Part shown: positions 1-7,664 of the stretch, piece after piece
Layout: every line of letters begins with the position of its first letter
How positions within the stretch are numbered: the stretch's first letter is position 1
Origin: an uncultured Oscillospiraceae bacterium
Lineage (GTDB): Bacteria > Bacillota_A > Clostridia > Oscillospirales > Oscillospiraceae
Direction: 5' to 3'
Length of the DNA stretch: 36,200 nt
NCBI GenBank assembly: GCA_944386965.1
Contig: CALXDE010000263.1
Location: forward strand, 1-36,200
Notes under the pieces: model-generated
What the model was told of the DNA's origin: nothing
Databases searched by the model: none
What the model saw: the letters and a program-made list of their open reading frames with translations, nothing else
Translations under genes and position numbers: made by a program

Positions 1-448
1 CTTCATGCTCGATACGCACAAGCGGTATTGGAGAGGAATGTCCGTCAAGCTTAATATCGACATGTACCCCTCGATGTCCCGGATCCGGTGATGGATATGC
101 CAGAAGCTCGCCTACAGGCGTCATCTCCCTTATCTTGTAAGCGGATGGATCGTATTTTTCCACTTCGACAATTTTCTTCACGGCATGTTTCCAGATATCT
201 GTCACGCAGGCTGCCAAAAAATCTTCCTCGTCATCGAATGAAGAGATGTCGGAATGCCGCATGATATTTTTGGCAAGTTCATATATGTCTGCAGATGTGA
301 TATTGTCGTTTTCACCCACATCTTCCGCCATATGCCGTAATTCTGCAGCTGTACCAATGCCGTACCATCCTTTTTCCAGGCATAGCGCCATAAGTTTGGT
401 CATATCGATAACGGTTCGTTCGCTGAATCTGTAATCCACTTTTTCCAT
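1..448 (-). CDS. Hypothetical protein, 3' end outside window (paralogue of the 7665-8240 gene)
   Basis: The reading frame starts at ATG 448 after a GGAGG-type site and runs off the left edge, giving at least 149 residues. I do not recognise a named family. It aligns by eye with the protein at 7665-8240: both have an N-terminal stretch with CLEKGWY / CFEHGWY, then ELAKNIMRHS / TIAKNIMAHS, then TPVGELLAY / TPLGTLTAY followed by a PGH/HPG turn. These are two members of one family on the same element, about 7 kb apart. No membrane segment or signal peptide is visible. It is the last visible gene of the long minus-strand series on the left. Function unknown. Confidence 0.75.
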   Translation of the reverse strand, partial: MEKVDYRFSERTVIDMTKLMALCLEKGWYGIGTAAELRHMAEDVGENDNITSADIYELAKNIMRHSDISSFDDEEDFLAACVTDIWKHAVKKIVEVEKYDPSAYKIREMTPVGELLAYPSPDPGHRGVHVDIKLDGHSSPIPLVRIEHE

Positions 449-541
449 TATTTGTTTTTCCTCCATATTTGTAGTAATATCAGAAGGCAAAGAGACTACT
501 GACGCCATATGATTACACAGGCCAGATGAAACCTATGGATC

Positions 542-868
542 TTATTTCTCCTTTGATTTTATTTGTTCCCAAGCAGCTTCTTCAGTTGGGAATACAGTTT
601 TCCCAAATTTTCCGATCATGGCATAGCTGAATTTCTTTTTGTCAACATTGTATCCATTCCAGCTTTCTCTGATAGCATAGACGGGGTCTCCAATTTTACA
701 CGGAAGCCATAAGAGAACCCCGTCTTCTTCAGCATTCTCATATTCTGCCAACTTTTCCACGCAAGCCGTGGCTTCAAAAGTTCCTCGGCAATATCTTCCT
801 GTCAACTCGTCTTTCGATATCCCTTCTGCTCCGTGCGGATATCTCTCCCGTGTTGTTAATCGTACCAT
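542..868 (-). CDS. Small conserved phage/ICE-type hypothetical protein
   Basis: 108 residues starting MVRLTTRERYPHG. The open frame extends further upstream, but this ATG has a GGAGG site at the right distance, and the extension overlaps the neighbouring gene, so I take ATG 868. It resembles the common small Firmicutes phage and ICE proteins that begin with MxRLT, contain a Cys-rich GRYCRG..ACVEKLAEYE segment, then a PCKIGDPVYAI barrel-like segment and a WNGY motif. The role of that family is not known to me. It sits between two other minus-strand genes with short gaps and is probably co-transcribed. Confidence 0.7.
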   Translation of the reverse strand: MVRLTTRERYPHGAEGISKDELTGRYCRGTFEATACVEKLAEYENAEEDGVLLWLPCKIGDPVYAIRESWNGYNVDKKKFSYAMIGKFGKTVFPTEEAAWEQIKSKEK

Positions 869-896
869 ATTATTTTTCCTCCACTGAAAGATTTCC

Positions 897-1616
897 TTAA
901 CGGATTGTCGTGTAAAGCCTCTGTTCATGTTCCACAATTTCATATCGGTCCTCATAGCCTCCGCCATACCGGATACTTGCACCGCACTGATTTAATGATA
1001 ATGTATCAGCAAATGGAAGATCTCCGGCCATTGGGTCATTCAGTTCCTTCAGAGCTTCCTGATACATTTCCTCGGCCTTTTCCCTGTTGTCCACGGCATT
1101 TAACTCCACGAGACGGGTTACAATCCTTTCATGCAGGATATCCCTCGCCATTTCATCTGATACGGGGCCGGCCACGATGATCATGTTCAGATATTCATCA
1201 TTCCAGTTTAGGATGTATTTTCCCAAAGCCTTCACCTTTGAGCCGTCCCTGCTGCAGGATACCTGTATTGCTTCAGATACAGCTCCCGCTGTGTGGATTT
1301 CGACCTCCGCCCCGATTTCCTCATCGGTTTTATAGGCGGCCGCTTCCAGTCTTAAGCCGGTATTCTCATCCGCCATGCTGGCAATATGCTGTTCCGCATA
1401 AAGATTGCTTTTATGAATTCCTTCTTTTTCCGCCACTATATCCACTGCTTCATACTCATTTTCTGCAGATACGATGTCAATCAGCGGATCGCCGGTAAAA
1501 TCACGCCAACCGGCCGAATCATAGGTCATATCCTCGTTATCGCCCCGATTGGTATAAATCTGGGCGTCACGCATGTTTTTGTGATATACTGCGTATTCCT
1601 TTAATGTCTTTGACAT
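897..1616 (-). CDS. Hypothetical protein (239 aa)
   Basis: 239 residues, start ATG 1616 preceded by AAAAGGAG. It is soluble, acidic and has no recognisable catalytic motif. The middle part (about residues 95-165) has alternating hydrophobic residues as in a beta-rich fold, followed by a helical segment with EKAEEMYQEALKEL. I do not recognise the family. It is followed closely by the 108-residue gene at 542-868 and preceded by a 74-residue gene, which fits a polycistronic unit of accessory genes. Confidence 0.7.
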   Translation of the reverse strand: MSKTLKEYAVYHKNMRDAQIYTNRGDNEDMTYDSAGWRDFTGDPLIDIVSAENEYEAVDIVAEKEGIHKSNLYAEQHIASMADENTGLRLEAAAYKTDEEIGAEVEIHTAGAVSEAIQVSCSRDGSKVKALGKYILNWNDEYLNMIIVAGPVSDEMARDILHERIVTRLVELNAVDNREKAEEMYQEALKELNDPMAGDLPFADTLSLNQCGASIRYGGGYEDRYEIVEHEQRLYTTIR

Positions 1617-1662
1617 ATTATTTTCTCCTTTTACATTTCAATTTACGTGCCAATATAAGGCG

Positions 1663-1887
1663 CTATGAAAAATTGTCCTGAATTCCGATATTCCCGCGTC
1701 CGGTTTTTCCGGGGATGCCATTTACGTCCACCCACCTGATCTCAGTTCTGGTGATGGATGCGGTTATCGCGTTTACATCCCGGAGGAAATGTCTTATTTT
1801 ATCCCGATCAGCAGGAATAAAATCGTGCTTTTCCATGTAGTCTTCAATGGTTTGCGGCACTGTTATTCGAGTCGAATGTCTACTCAT
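1663..1887 (-). CDS. Small hypothetical protein (74 aa)
   Basis: 74 residues beginning MSRHSTRITVPQTIEDYMEKH, with AGGAGG directly before ATG 1887. The first 35 residues look helical and charged, somewhat like a small DNA-binding or antitoxin-type protein, but no family match is certain. It lies in the same orientation as its neighbours with gaps of 46 and 73 nt. Confidence 0.6.
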   Translation of the reverse strand: MSRHSTRITVPQTIEDYMEKHDFIPADRDKIRHFLRDVNAITASITRTEIRWVDVNGIPGKTGRGNIGIQDNFS

Positions 1888-1960
1888 GATAACCTCCTCC
1901 TTGAATTACCCACCCCGATTTGCATTGGAAGGGTTTTTCCCGTCGAAGAACTGATAAATT

Positions 1961-2383
1961 TTAATAATCCATTCTTGTCGACCATTTCTCATCTTTCAGC
2001 AGTTCGCGGACGAATTTTTCTGCACATACATCAAGATCAATTGTCTCAATCTTGTCTTTTGTGATGATTGTACAGTATGCGGAAAGATACCTGAATTTTT
2101 CCGATCCGATTTCCTTAATAATTACCGCTTCATCAGCGGGAAGGATATTCTGGATGTCTTTAGCGAAAGAATCAAAATCACCTTCGCATACATCCCCGTC
2201 CTCATCATAGACGGGGTATCCGCCAAAACTGCCGTCACAGTAAAACATGTATTTTGTTTTGCCGTCAATATTCTCAGAGTGCAGCGTTGCCTCCGGATCC
2301 GCATTCTCCATAATTCCCTTGAGTTTTGCTTCATCCGTAACAGCAAAGTAGTTTGTTCTTGTTTTTGCATAATAATTTGCCAT
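1961..2383 (-). CDS. Hypothetical protein (140 aa), calcium-loop-like acidic region
   Basis: 140 residues starting MANYYAKTRTNYFAV, preceded by AAAAGGAGAA. The N-terminal part (residues 5-60) reads as a small alpha/beta unit ending in FYCDGSFGGYP, and an acidic DEDGDVCEGDFDSF stretch follows. A basic, helical C terminus ends in KWSTRMDY. I recall similar short proteins from other Clostridia mobile elements but know no function. It is spaced 74 nt from the next gene downstream. Confidence 0.7.
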   Translation of the reverse strand: MANYYAKTRTNYFAVTDEAKLKGIMENADPEATLHSENIDGKTKYMFYCDGSFGGYPVYDEDGDVCEGDFDSFAKDIQNILPADEAVIIKEIGSEKFRYLSAYCTIITKDKIETIDLDVCAEKFVRELLKDEKWSTRMDY

Positions 2384-2427
2384 TGTTATTCTCCTTTTAA
2401 ATATTGTCTCGCGATTTCTTTGTCATT

Positions 2428-2471
2428 AGCCGCCTAAGACTCATGACTTCAGCCATGAAATACTGGTGGCT
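2428..2471. other. Imperfect stem-loop in the 2384-2616 gap
   Basis: The 233-nt gap between two minus-strand genes contains no convincing gene. It holds an imperfect palindrome with outer arms AGCC/GGCT extending to AGCCGCC/GGTGGCT and an inner TCATG/CATGA pair. The inner hairpin with a CATGACTTCAG-type loop resembles the subterminal hairpins of IS200/IS605 elements, but no transposase is nearby, so this is at most a relic. Confidence 0.35.
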
Positions 2472-2616
2472 TATTTTTTTTAGAAATAGATCAAATCGGA
2501 GTTTCGCGAAGATACCTTACAGTCTCCTGCCTGGAAGTTTTTCTTTCTGCAGTATTCAGTATACAGGTACTTTCCATCGGTTAACTGCCCGGTCATCGCT
2601 TAAATATTTCCGGACT

Positions 2617-3417
2617 CTATTTCTCATAAAATTGTTCTGCTTTAAACATGTCGCCCATATCTTTGAAATAAGTATACAGGAATTCTTTTTGCTGCTTTGT
2701 CAGGCTTTTCATATTTGTAACGATGTAACCTCCAAATCCAGACGGATTGTGTATCAGGCAGTAGCCTTTAACGTGCTGCAGAAAATCCCGCATCAGATAG
2801 TTGATTCTTTTGTTTCCTGGTTTTTGGGTCCATTTTCGGTATTCGTCTACAAAACCTTTTTCCTTGCATATTTGCATTGCGGATTCCTCATGTTTTCCGA
2901 ATGAGCTTTCTGTAAATTCTCCGGTTGGTGATAACCAGCCGAATTCCTTCGGTCCTTTTTTTTGTGCGACATTCTTCGTTTCCCCAGGATCCGCTTTGGG
3001 ACCATCCGGATTGGCTTTTGGAAGGATGCCTGCATTGAAATTATTCAGATGTTTTCGAAATTTTTCATTATCCACATCCCGTTCGATAATTTGCTTATAT
3101 CCAAGTGCATCTCCGTCTGCCTTGTCTTTCAGCATGATCATCCTGCTGGTTCCCCATTCCATTTCGCAATAACCGAGGCCAAAGCAATCCATTACATAGT
3201 GCAGGCCAATCCGTAAATCCGGGTTGGAAACAATATCGATCATGTCGATGTAATTACTGTTCCCAAGGGCATTCCATACGATATGGAAATAATAGGGAAA
3301 TCCTTTTTCAAACGAGAAACATTTTCCGTTATCTCCTATTTTGACGGTCGTGTCGCAGCTGTTGCCTGAGCGGTAATGCTTACAGCTTGCATTGGTGCAA
3401 TGTACTTTTCTTCCCAT
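2617..3417 (-). CDS. Hypothetical protein with N-terminal Cys cluster (266 aa)
   Basis: 266 residues, ATG 3417 after AAGGAAG. The first 33 residues carry four spaced cysteines (CTNASCKHY, NSC, GKC), which suggests a small zinc-binding module. A middle domain with FHIVWNALG and DMIDIVSNPDLRIGLHYVMDCF follows, then a Pro/Lys linker near residue 130, and a helical C-terminal domain that includes EEYRKWTQKPGNKR-like charged helices and TKQQKEFLYTYFKDM. No known family is recognised. It is probably cytoplasmic and co-transcribed with the zinc-ribbon gene upstream. Confidence 0.7.
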   Translation of the reverse strand: MGRKVHCTNASCKHYRSGNSCDTTVKIGDNGKCFSFEKGFPYYFHIVWNALGNSNYIDMIDIVSNPDLRIGLHYVMDCFGLGYCEMEWGTSRMIMLKDKADGDALGYKQIIERDVDNEKFRKHLNNFNAGILPKANPDGPKADPGETKNVAQKKGPKEFGWLSPTGEFTESSFGKHEESAMQICKEKGFVDEYRKWTQKPGNKRINYLMRDFLQHVKGYCLIHNPSGFGGYIVTNMKSLTKQQKEFLYTYFKDMGDMFKAEQFYEK

Positions 3418-3450
3418 ATATGTACCTGCTTCCTTAATGTTTTGTTGTTT

Positions 3451-3963
3451 TTAGCGTTTTTCGTAAAACGCATCAGGTGTGTCATCCGGATCGTAATCCT
3501 CTTCTTCCACAACCTCATAGCGTTCCAGGCCGATATCTACATACCGGCCGGTAAGGATCTCCAGACCCACGGCTAAGTCGGAGCGCTGGATTTCCTCAAT
3601 GCAGTGCGTGGTGAGATTAACGATGCATGGGGACGGTACTTCTGTCTCGTCATCCCATTCTGAAATATAGGTCGCATACACCTTCCGGTTGACTGCGACC
3701 GGTTTCCCGGTATCATTGTAGGCCCATGTCCTTGAGCTGGTCTGATGGATGTTAGTCGGCTCCGCGCCATCATCCAGTTCATCGTATTCCGCGCCGCAGT
3801 CCGGGCAGGTGTATGGCCCGTATGGGCGTTCCGAGTCATAGATGTGAGCCTCCAGGCCTCCAAACAGGTTTTCCTTAAATTCGTTATTTCCGTCTACCAT
3901 GATATCCGCACGGATAATCTGGTGGGCGATAAACCGTTCGCTTCCACAACATTTACATTTCAT
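3451..3963 (-). CDS. Zinc-ribbon-like hypothetical protein (170 aa)
   Basis: 170 residues starting MKCKCCGSERF, start supported by AAAGGAGAA. The N terminus has CKCC and about 50 residues later CPDCGAEY, which together make a plausible two-knuckle zinc ribbon spanning residues 3-56. The remaining acidic part has no recognised motif and ends DPDDTPDAFYEKR. The function is unknown; zinc ribbons of this sort are frequent in phage and ICE regulatory or nucleic-acid-handling proteins, which is only a general hint. Confidence 0.7.
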   Translation of the reverse strand: MKCKCCGSERFIAHQIIRADIMVDGNNEFKENLFGGLEAHIYDSERPYGPYTCPDCGAEYDELDDGAEPTNIHQTSSRTWAYNDTGKPVAVNRKVYATYISEWDDETEVPSPCIVNLTTHCIEEIQRSDLAVGLEILTGRYVDIGLERYEVVEEEDYDPDDTPDAFYEKR

Positions 3964-3980
3964 AATATTCTTCTCCTTTT

Positions 3981-4874
3981 CTATGGCTGGTTGATAATGG
4001 GAATTAATTCATACTTAATCAGCCCTTTTTCTATGCGCTCATGCGCAACTCTGTATTCAGGTCCGTAATATTCATTTCTCGGACAGGCGTTTGTATACCG
4101 GTACTCTGTGATGATGTGTTTCTCATCATCGACAAGATATTTAATTGGAATCACACTGTTATTGATCCTTCTTGTATCGGTAGGAAGCGAAAGCTCGTCC
4201 CATTTTGCTCTGTCAATCAAGTATTCCGCCATTTTATACACAAAAACAGCACCATTTTCAAACTCAACTCCTTTATAGGTTGTGAGCCATGCAAGGTAGT
4301 CATTTTTGGTACGGTATCCGTAACTTCCTACATAATGCCGGTCGCTTCCATGCAGCCTGACAGCTTCCTTAGGACGTTCGTGGTGATAATACAGGTTGTA
4401 ATCCTTTTCGGAAAAGTTTCCATAAATAGGATCAAGCGCCTTATATCTCCACCGTTTAACCTTGGCTTTAAATGTTATCGAAGCATGCGCCGGTACGAAG
4501 GCCGCGGGCCTGAAGTAATAAAAATCTTTGATATAATCGCCATTCGGGATCATATCATTGATATTGATGCTTTCGAATGGTCCTCCGGAAACTCTTGACA
4601 TTTCACCCTTATTATTTACAAAAGCAAGTCCGCCTGATAAGCATGCTATCGCAAAGCCGTCAGGACTTATGCTTTCAATATGTGCATTGGGGAAATACCT
4701 CCCCTCACGGGTAAATACTTCTACCGAGTCCCCGACTGCCGGGCCTGAACCGCTGCTTTCTTCAATCAGCTCACTGAGATTATTGATATCAGTGACATCC
4801 TGCTCGGTTAACGGCCCATGAGTGTTGATGTGGGTTACATTTTCTCTGGTTAATTCTTCCAATGTATTTTTCAT
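3981..4874 (-). CDS. Hypothetical protein (297 aa)
   Basis: I take ATG 4874 (MKNTLEELTREN) because AAAGGA lies 8 nt before it; an upstream TTG at 4889 would place the ribosome site inside the gene. The N terminus is helical and acidic, then a beta-rich region (about residues 45-110: VGDSVEVFTREGRYFPNAHI) resembles a small barrel, followed by a second domain rich in Tyr and aromatic residues (DFYYFRPAAFVPAH, KDYNLYYHHERP). I do not recognise the family. It has no membrane segment. Confidence 0.65.
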   Translation of the reverse strand: MKNTLEELTRENVTHINTHGPLTEQDVTDINNLSELIEESSGSGPAVGDSVEVFTREGRYFPNAHIESISPDGFAIACLSGGLAFVNNKGEMSRVSGGPFESININDMIPNGDYIKDFYYFRPAAFVPAHASITFKAKVKRWRYKALDPIYGNFSEKDYNLYYHHERPKEAVRLHGSDRHYVGSYGYRTKNDYLAWLTTYKGVEFENGAVFVYKMAEYLIDRAKWDELSLPTDTRRINNSVIPIKYLVDDEKHIITEYRYTNACPRNEYYGPEYRVAHERIEKGLIKYELIPIINQP

Positions 4875-4953
4875 GGTTAGTCCTTTCAAATTAATTTATC
4901 GGAACTGTTTTTCCTTCAAAGATTGTGTTATAAATCCCTTCAAGTTTTTTTAT

Positions 4954-5313
4954 CTAATCTTTTTTTCTCCAGTCCTTAATATTTTTAGATGCCTTTCTGC
5001 ATTCATCTATGGATCTTTGAAGCTGCTTTTCTCTTTCCTCGAAATGCTTTTCCATGGCTTCCGCAGCTTCCTTGTCGCATCTTCTATCGGATACATAGCG
5101 CAGCGTATAAGTGCTTGCGGCCAGCTGATTGAGTTCCGACTTCGGAAAATAACATCCGTAATAATACTGAGGGAACCGGGTTGCCGGCTGGAATGTCTTT
5201 AGCTTTTCGATTACCTCACATTCTTCAAAGGTGATATTTCCCGTCCGTTTGTCGCAATTTCGATTCACGCACTCCTTGCGGAGTGCGGCAGCAAATACAA
5301 GTTGGCAATACAA
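4954..5313 (-). CDS. Hypothetical protein, start uncertain (possible one-base frameshift)
   Basis: The open frame begins at a TTG (5313) encoding MYCQLVFAAALRKECVNRNC. That start has its AAGGAG site about 13 nt away, which is too far. An ATG at 5335, three bases after the stop of the upstream gene, begins MKEIAEQ in another frame. Dropping one A from the AAATT run near 5314 would join them as MKEIAEQLYCQLVFAA. The rest is a charged helical protein with several Cys (CVNRNCDK, FEECEVIEKL) and a long C-terminal amphipathic helix. Unknown function. Confidence 0.55.
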   Translation of the reverse strand: MYCQLVFAAALRKECVNRNCDKRTGNITFEECEVIEKLKTFQPATRFPQYYYGCYFPKSELNQLAASTYTLRYVSDRRCDKEAAEAMEKHFEEREKQLQRSIDECRKASKNIKDWRKKD

Positions 5314-5337
5314 TTTGCTCTGCTATCTCCTTCATTA

Positions 5338-5703
5338 TCAGGAAATCTCGAATATCTTCCAATCACAGTTGTCATGGTTGGCATTTTCGCAGTATGCGGA
5401 CCAATTATCCAGCATGGCATCGCCTTCATATTCTGTCAGTTCATCATCGTCGTCTATTCCGATAGCTTTAAACAAGCGTTTCTTCATCTCCTCGTAAGCA
5501 TCTTTATAGCTGTCAAAGAATTCCGGTGTTGCGATCTCGCGTTCAACCGTTTCGCAGAGGACAAACTGTTTTTTAGGCTTATATGCTTTTAATGCCCGGA
5601 TTGCCATGTCGCAGGCTTCTTCTGATTCCTTAGGAAACCCTTTATAGGTGTTCTTAAAAGCCTCCTGCCATTTGATTGCTTCTTTGATTGTCATGTTCGC
5701 CAT
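5338..5703 (-). CDS. Hypothetical protein (121 aa)
   Basis: 121 residues, ATG 5703 preceded by AAAGGAAAGG. It begins MANMTIKEAIKWQEAFKNTY, followed by CDMAIRALKAYKPKKQ: this resembles the short helical modules (IKEAI...EEACDMAIRAL) often seen in Firmicutes phage proteins. An acidic DDDDELTEYEGD segment and a C-terminal NANHDNCDW follow. It is the first gene of a transcription unit: a terminator hairpin (5793-5822) and a repeated promoter-region motif (5757-5771) lie just upstream. Confidence 0.7.
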   Translation of the reverse strand: MANMTIKEAIKWQEAFKNTYKGFPKESEEACDMAIRALKAYKPKKQFVLCETVEREIATPEFFDSYKDAYEEMKKRLFKAIGIDDDDELTEYEGDAMLDNWSAYCENANHDNCDWKIFEIS

Positions 5704-5756
5704 AATATTTTCCTTTCCTTTTGCTCAAATTCCTATGTGTTTTACCGTTTCATGGA

Positions 5757-5771
5757 AAGTATGCGGTCGGA
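5757..5771 (-). promoter_or_regulatory. Repeated 15-nt promoter-region motif, copy 1
   Basis: On the minus strand TCCGACCGCATACTT lies about 55 nt before ATG 5703. The identical 15-mer occurs at 17115-17129, about 30 nt before ATG 17084, and I saw it nowhere else. Both copies sit just after a terminator hairpin and before the first gene of a unit, so it is probably an operator or part of a promoter. Confidence 0.5.
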
Positions 5772-5792
5772 AAACGGCTTTAAAGTGCAAAA

Positions 5793-5822
5793 AGAAAAGC
5801 GCCGGTGATTTCCGACGCTTTT
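5793..5822 (-). terminator. Intrinsic terminator after the 5864-6457 gene
   Basis: Arms AAAAGCG and CGCTTTT flank an imperfect inner stem; on the minus strand the right arm runs into CTTTTCTTTTT. It lies 42 nt after the stop of the 5864-6457 gene and ends that unit. Confidence 0.65.
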
Positions 5823-5863
5823 GGCATATGATATAGGTGTTATTGCTGTATGATGTTTATGGG

Positions 5864-6457
5864 TTATGGGTGTAACAGGATGAAATTTCCGCATATTTCA
5901 GCGGTCTCTGCAATATCCTGCCTACCTTCTGCTTCCGCCGCTTCCGGATCGAATAAGCTGATCCTGCATGCGGTTTCGTTATCTTCATACCCGATTTTTA
6001 AACACCGGCCGTCCGGCAGGCAGATTTCAAATCCGTGAAAATGTTCCTTCATTATTTTGCAGGCAGCCATAGTGCATGGCTGCTTTTTTCCATGCTTGCC
6101 TGTAATGCTCCAGCTGATTATTGTGTACGGATTTTCCTTGACATGGACGATATAGGTATCTCCGTTATAATCCAGCTGCCAGTCTCCGGCAAATTCATCA
6201 CAGACGTCCGTACAGGCAACCTGACAACCTTTTTGGAATAAAACCGCTTCCGTCCAGGCGGTATTGCTCCCGCCTTCTTCATACTGGACTCCGCAAATTT
6301 TGATGTCCATTTCCATTCCGTTCCCAAAATCGGCCGTATAGGAAATCGTTTCATCCTCTCCAAGGCACTCGGCCTCATCGGCCGGCTCTGTGTTTAGCAT
6401 ATCGCTGTATTTCTTCAAAAGTTCCCGGTCAATGAATATTGTTTTTTCAAATACCAA
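5864..6457 (-). CDS. Hypothetical protein, TTG start (197 aa)
   Basis: 197 residues. The start is TTG 6457 (MVFEKTIFIDRELLKKY): AGGAGG lies 8 nt upstream and there is no suitable ATG. Residues 1-110 (FIDRELLKKYSDML, ETISYTADFGNGMEMDIKICG, TAWTEAVLF) look like one compact domain, and the C-terminal part (ICLPDGRCLKIGYED) like a second beta-rich one. Cysteines are frequent but not in a recognisable zinc motif. Family not recognised. Confidence 0.65.
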   Translation of the reverse strand: MVFEKTIFIDRELLKKYSDMLNTEPADEAECLGEDETISYTADFGNGMEMDIKICGVQYEEGGSNTAWTEAVLFQKGCQVACTDVCDEFAGDWQLDYNGDTYIVHVKENPYTIISWSITGKHGKKQPCTMAACKIMKEHFHGFEICLPDGRCLKIGYEDNETACRISLFDPEAAEAEGRQDIAETAEICGNFILLHP

Positions 6458-6483
6458 TTTTAGAGCCTCCTCGTATATTTTAA

Positions 6484-6520
6484 ACCCCTTTCACTGGGTA
6501 ATCCCCGGCAGAATAGGGGT
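6484..6520 (-). promoter_or_regulatory. Leader stem-loop upstream of the TTG-start gene
   Basis: ACCCCT and AGGGGT arms enclose a smaller GGG/CCC pairing, 27 nt before TTG 6457. It lies between the stop of the short Cys-rich gene and the ribosome site AGGAGG. It could be a weak terminator or a translational control hairpin; the U-run expected of a good terminator is missing. Confidence 0.35.
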
Positions 6521-6537
6521 AAAAAATAAATGCAATT

Positions 6538-6687
6538 TTAATTTTCCTCCTCATTTTCTTCCGGCATTTCATTAAAGGCGTCGTTGATGAGGTTGGTTAC
6601 AATGCATTTACCGCATTCGTCCGCTTCGCAGTACCCGCAAAGCGTATCACGGGCATCACATAATCTCCCAAGGTATTCTCTGTCTAT
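6538..6687 (-). CDS. Small Cys-rich protein with an ATA start codon (49 aa)
   Basis: A 49-codon frame encodes IDREYLGRLCDARDTLCGYC followed by EADECGKC and a helical LINDAFNEM tail. This CxxC-type cluster and IVT..IxDAF tail match a small protein I recall as common in Firmicutes phages and ICEs, so the frame is very likely real. A perfect AGGAGG lies 6 nt before codon ATA (6687-6685), but there is no ATG, GTG or TTG in reach: the next in-frame codon upstream of use is the TAG stop of the preceding gene at 6724. Either a rare ATA start, readthrough, or a sequence error. Confidence 0.6.
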   Translation of the reverse strand: MDREYLGRLCDARDTLCGYCEADECGKCIVTNLINDAFNEMPEENEEEN

Positions 6688-6723
6688 ATTGTTCCTCCTT
6701 ATTTTTAAAACCCTATTCCAGAT

Positions 6724-7629
6724 CTATTCTTTTGTGTTGAAGCCTACGAAAAACTGGAAGTCGTCCGTCGTGCCGTCATACTCGCCGTCAAAATCGATCG
6801 GATCCATATCCCTTATGGATGGGCGGGATAATATATACAGCACGGCAGGTTCGACTTCGGTTATGCTGCTGTATTCATTGTTGATCACATAATATCTCCA
6901 CCCGTCCTGTGATTTGACGCGGATGATTGCTGCGTAGTCACCATAAGTAACTATGTTATCGAATGAAATTTTAGAAAGCACAGCCTTCCCGCCATTCTTC
7001 GCGGCAGTTTCGCAAATTTCCGACAGGGTGAATATACTGGCCGGATTAATTTCTCCGAATTTTTCGTCATAGCCGTAAAAAACATTCGCATCACAGGTGT
7101 CAACATCGGAACATGCAATGCAGCGGTTTACTCCGGGAATATCAATCATGTTAAAAGTTGTCTGCTGTGACGGTACGATACCGCCCAGCAGGCGCCCGAT
7201 TTCTTCAGGATCCCGTATGCCTTTCACCTTATCATCGTCCGTTTTCTCGTCGATATATTCCGGGAACCCGAAAAACTTCATGTCTCCGTCCTCAAAACCA
7301 AATGAGAGCAGGTTTTCCTTGGCATCTTCTACGCTGGAGCTGTCCAGCGAATGCTCTACTACGCTTTTGCAGAAATATTCCAGTTCCGTTACGCTGTACG
7401 GATGCTCTTTTTTATAGCGCTCCGAGGCTTCCATGATCTCCTCCTGTGCATACTCATCCGTGATTGCATCCGGATCCGCATAAATGATACGCCCGGACAG
7501 CGTGTCGATATAGGCAATTACCTCGCCTTCTTCATCGCCAGTATCCGTTTTCCAGGCATCGACACGCAGGAAGTTATCATCGTCATCTACAAAATCAGTC
7601 CTGATTTCCGCCCATTTGCTCATGCTCAT
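6724..7629 (-). CDS. Hypothetical protein (301 aa)
   Basis: 301 residues, ATG 7629 with AGGAGA 9 nt upstream. The N-terminal third begins MSMSKWAEIRTDFVDDDDNF and contains GEVIAYIDTLSGRIIYADPDA, typical of small ICE proteins that handle two-part numeric domains but of unknown role. The middle has a CIACSDVDTC cluster, and the C-terminal domain (GDYAAIIRVKSQDGWRYYVI) is beta-rich. The stop is followed in the same frame by the small Cys-rich gene. No membrane segment. Confidence 0.7.
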   Translation of the reverse strand: MSMSKWAEIRTDFVDDDDNFLRVDAWKTDTGDEEGEVIAYIDTLSGRIIYADPDAITDEYAQEEIMEASERYKKEHPYSVTELEYFCKSVVEHSLDSSSVEDAKENLLSFGFEDGDMKFFGFPEYIDEKTDDDKVKGIRDPEEIGRLLGGIVPSQQTTFNMIDIPGVNRCIACSDVDTCDANVFYGYDEKFGEINPASIFTLSEICETAAKNGGKAVLSKISFDNIVTYGDYAAIIRVKSQDGWRYYVINNEYSSITEVEPAVLYILSRPSIRDMDPIDFDGEYDGTTDDFQFFVGFNTKE

Positions 7630-7664
7630 AAATATTTTCTCCTTTCTTGCCGCACTGCGGCTCT

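Noticed and set aside
2428..2471. A full IS200/IS605 element
   Set aside because: Only one hairpin is present; no transposase or second end is within reach.
4041..4598. Long plus-strand frames in the left part, for example 185 codons here
   Set aside because: They are shadows of minus-strand genes that have good ribosome sites and continuous neighbours.
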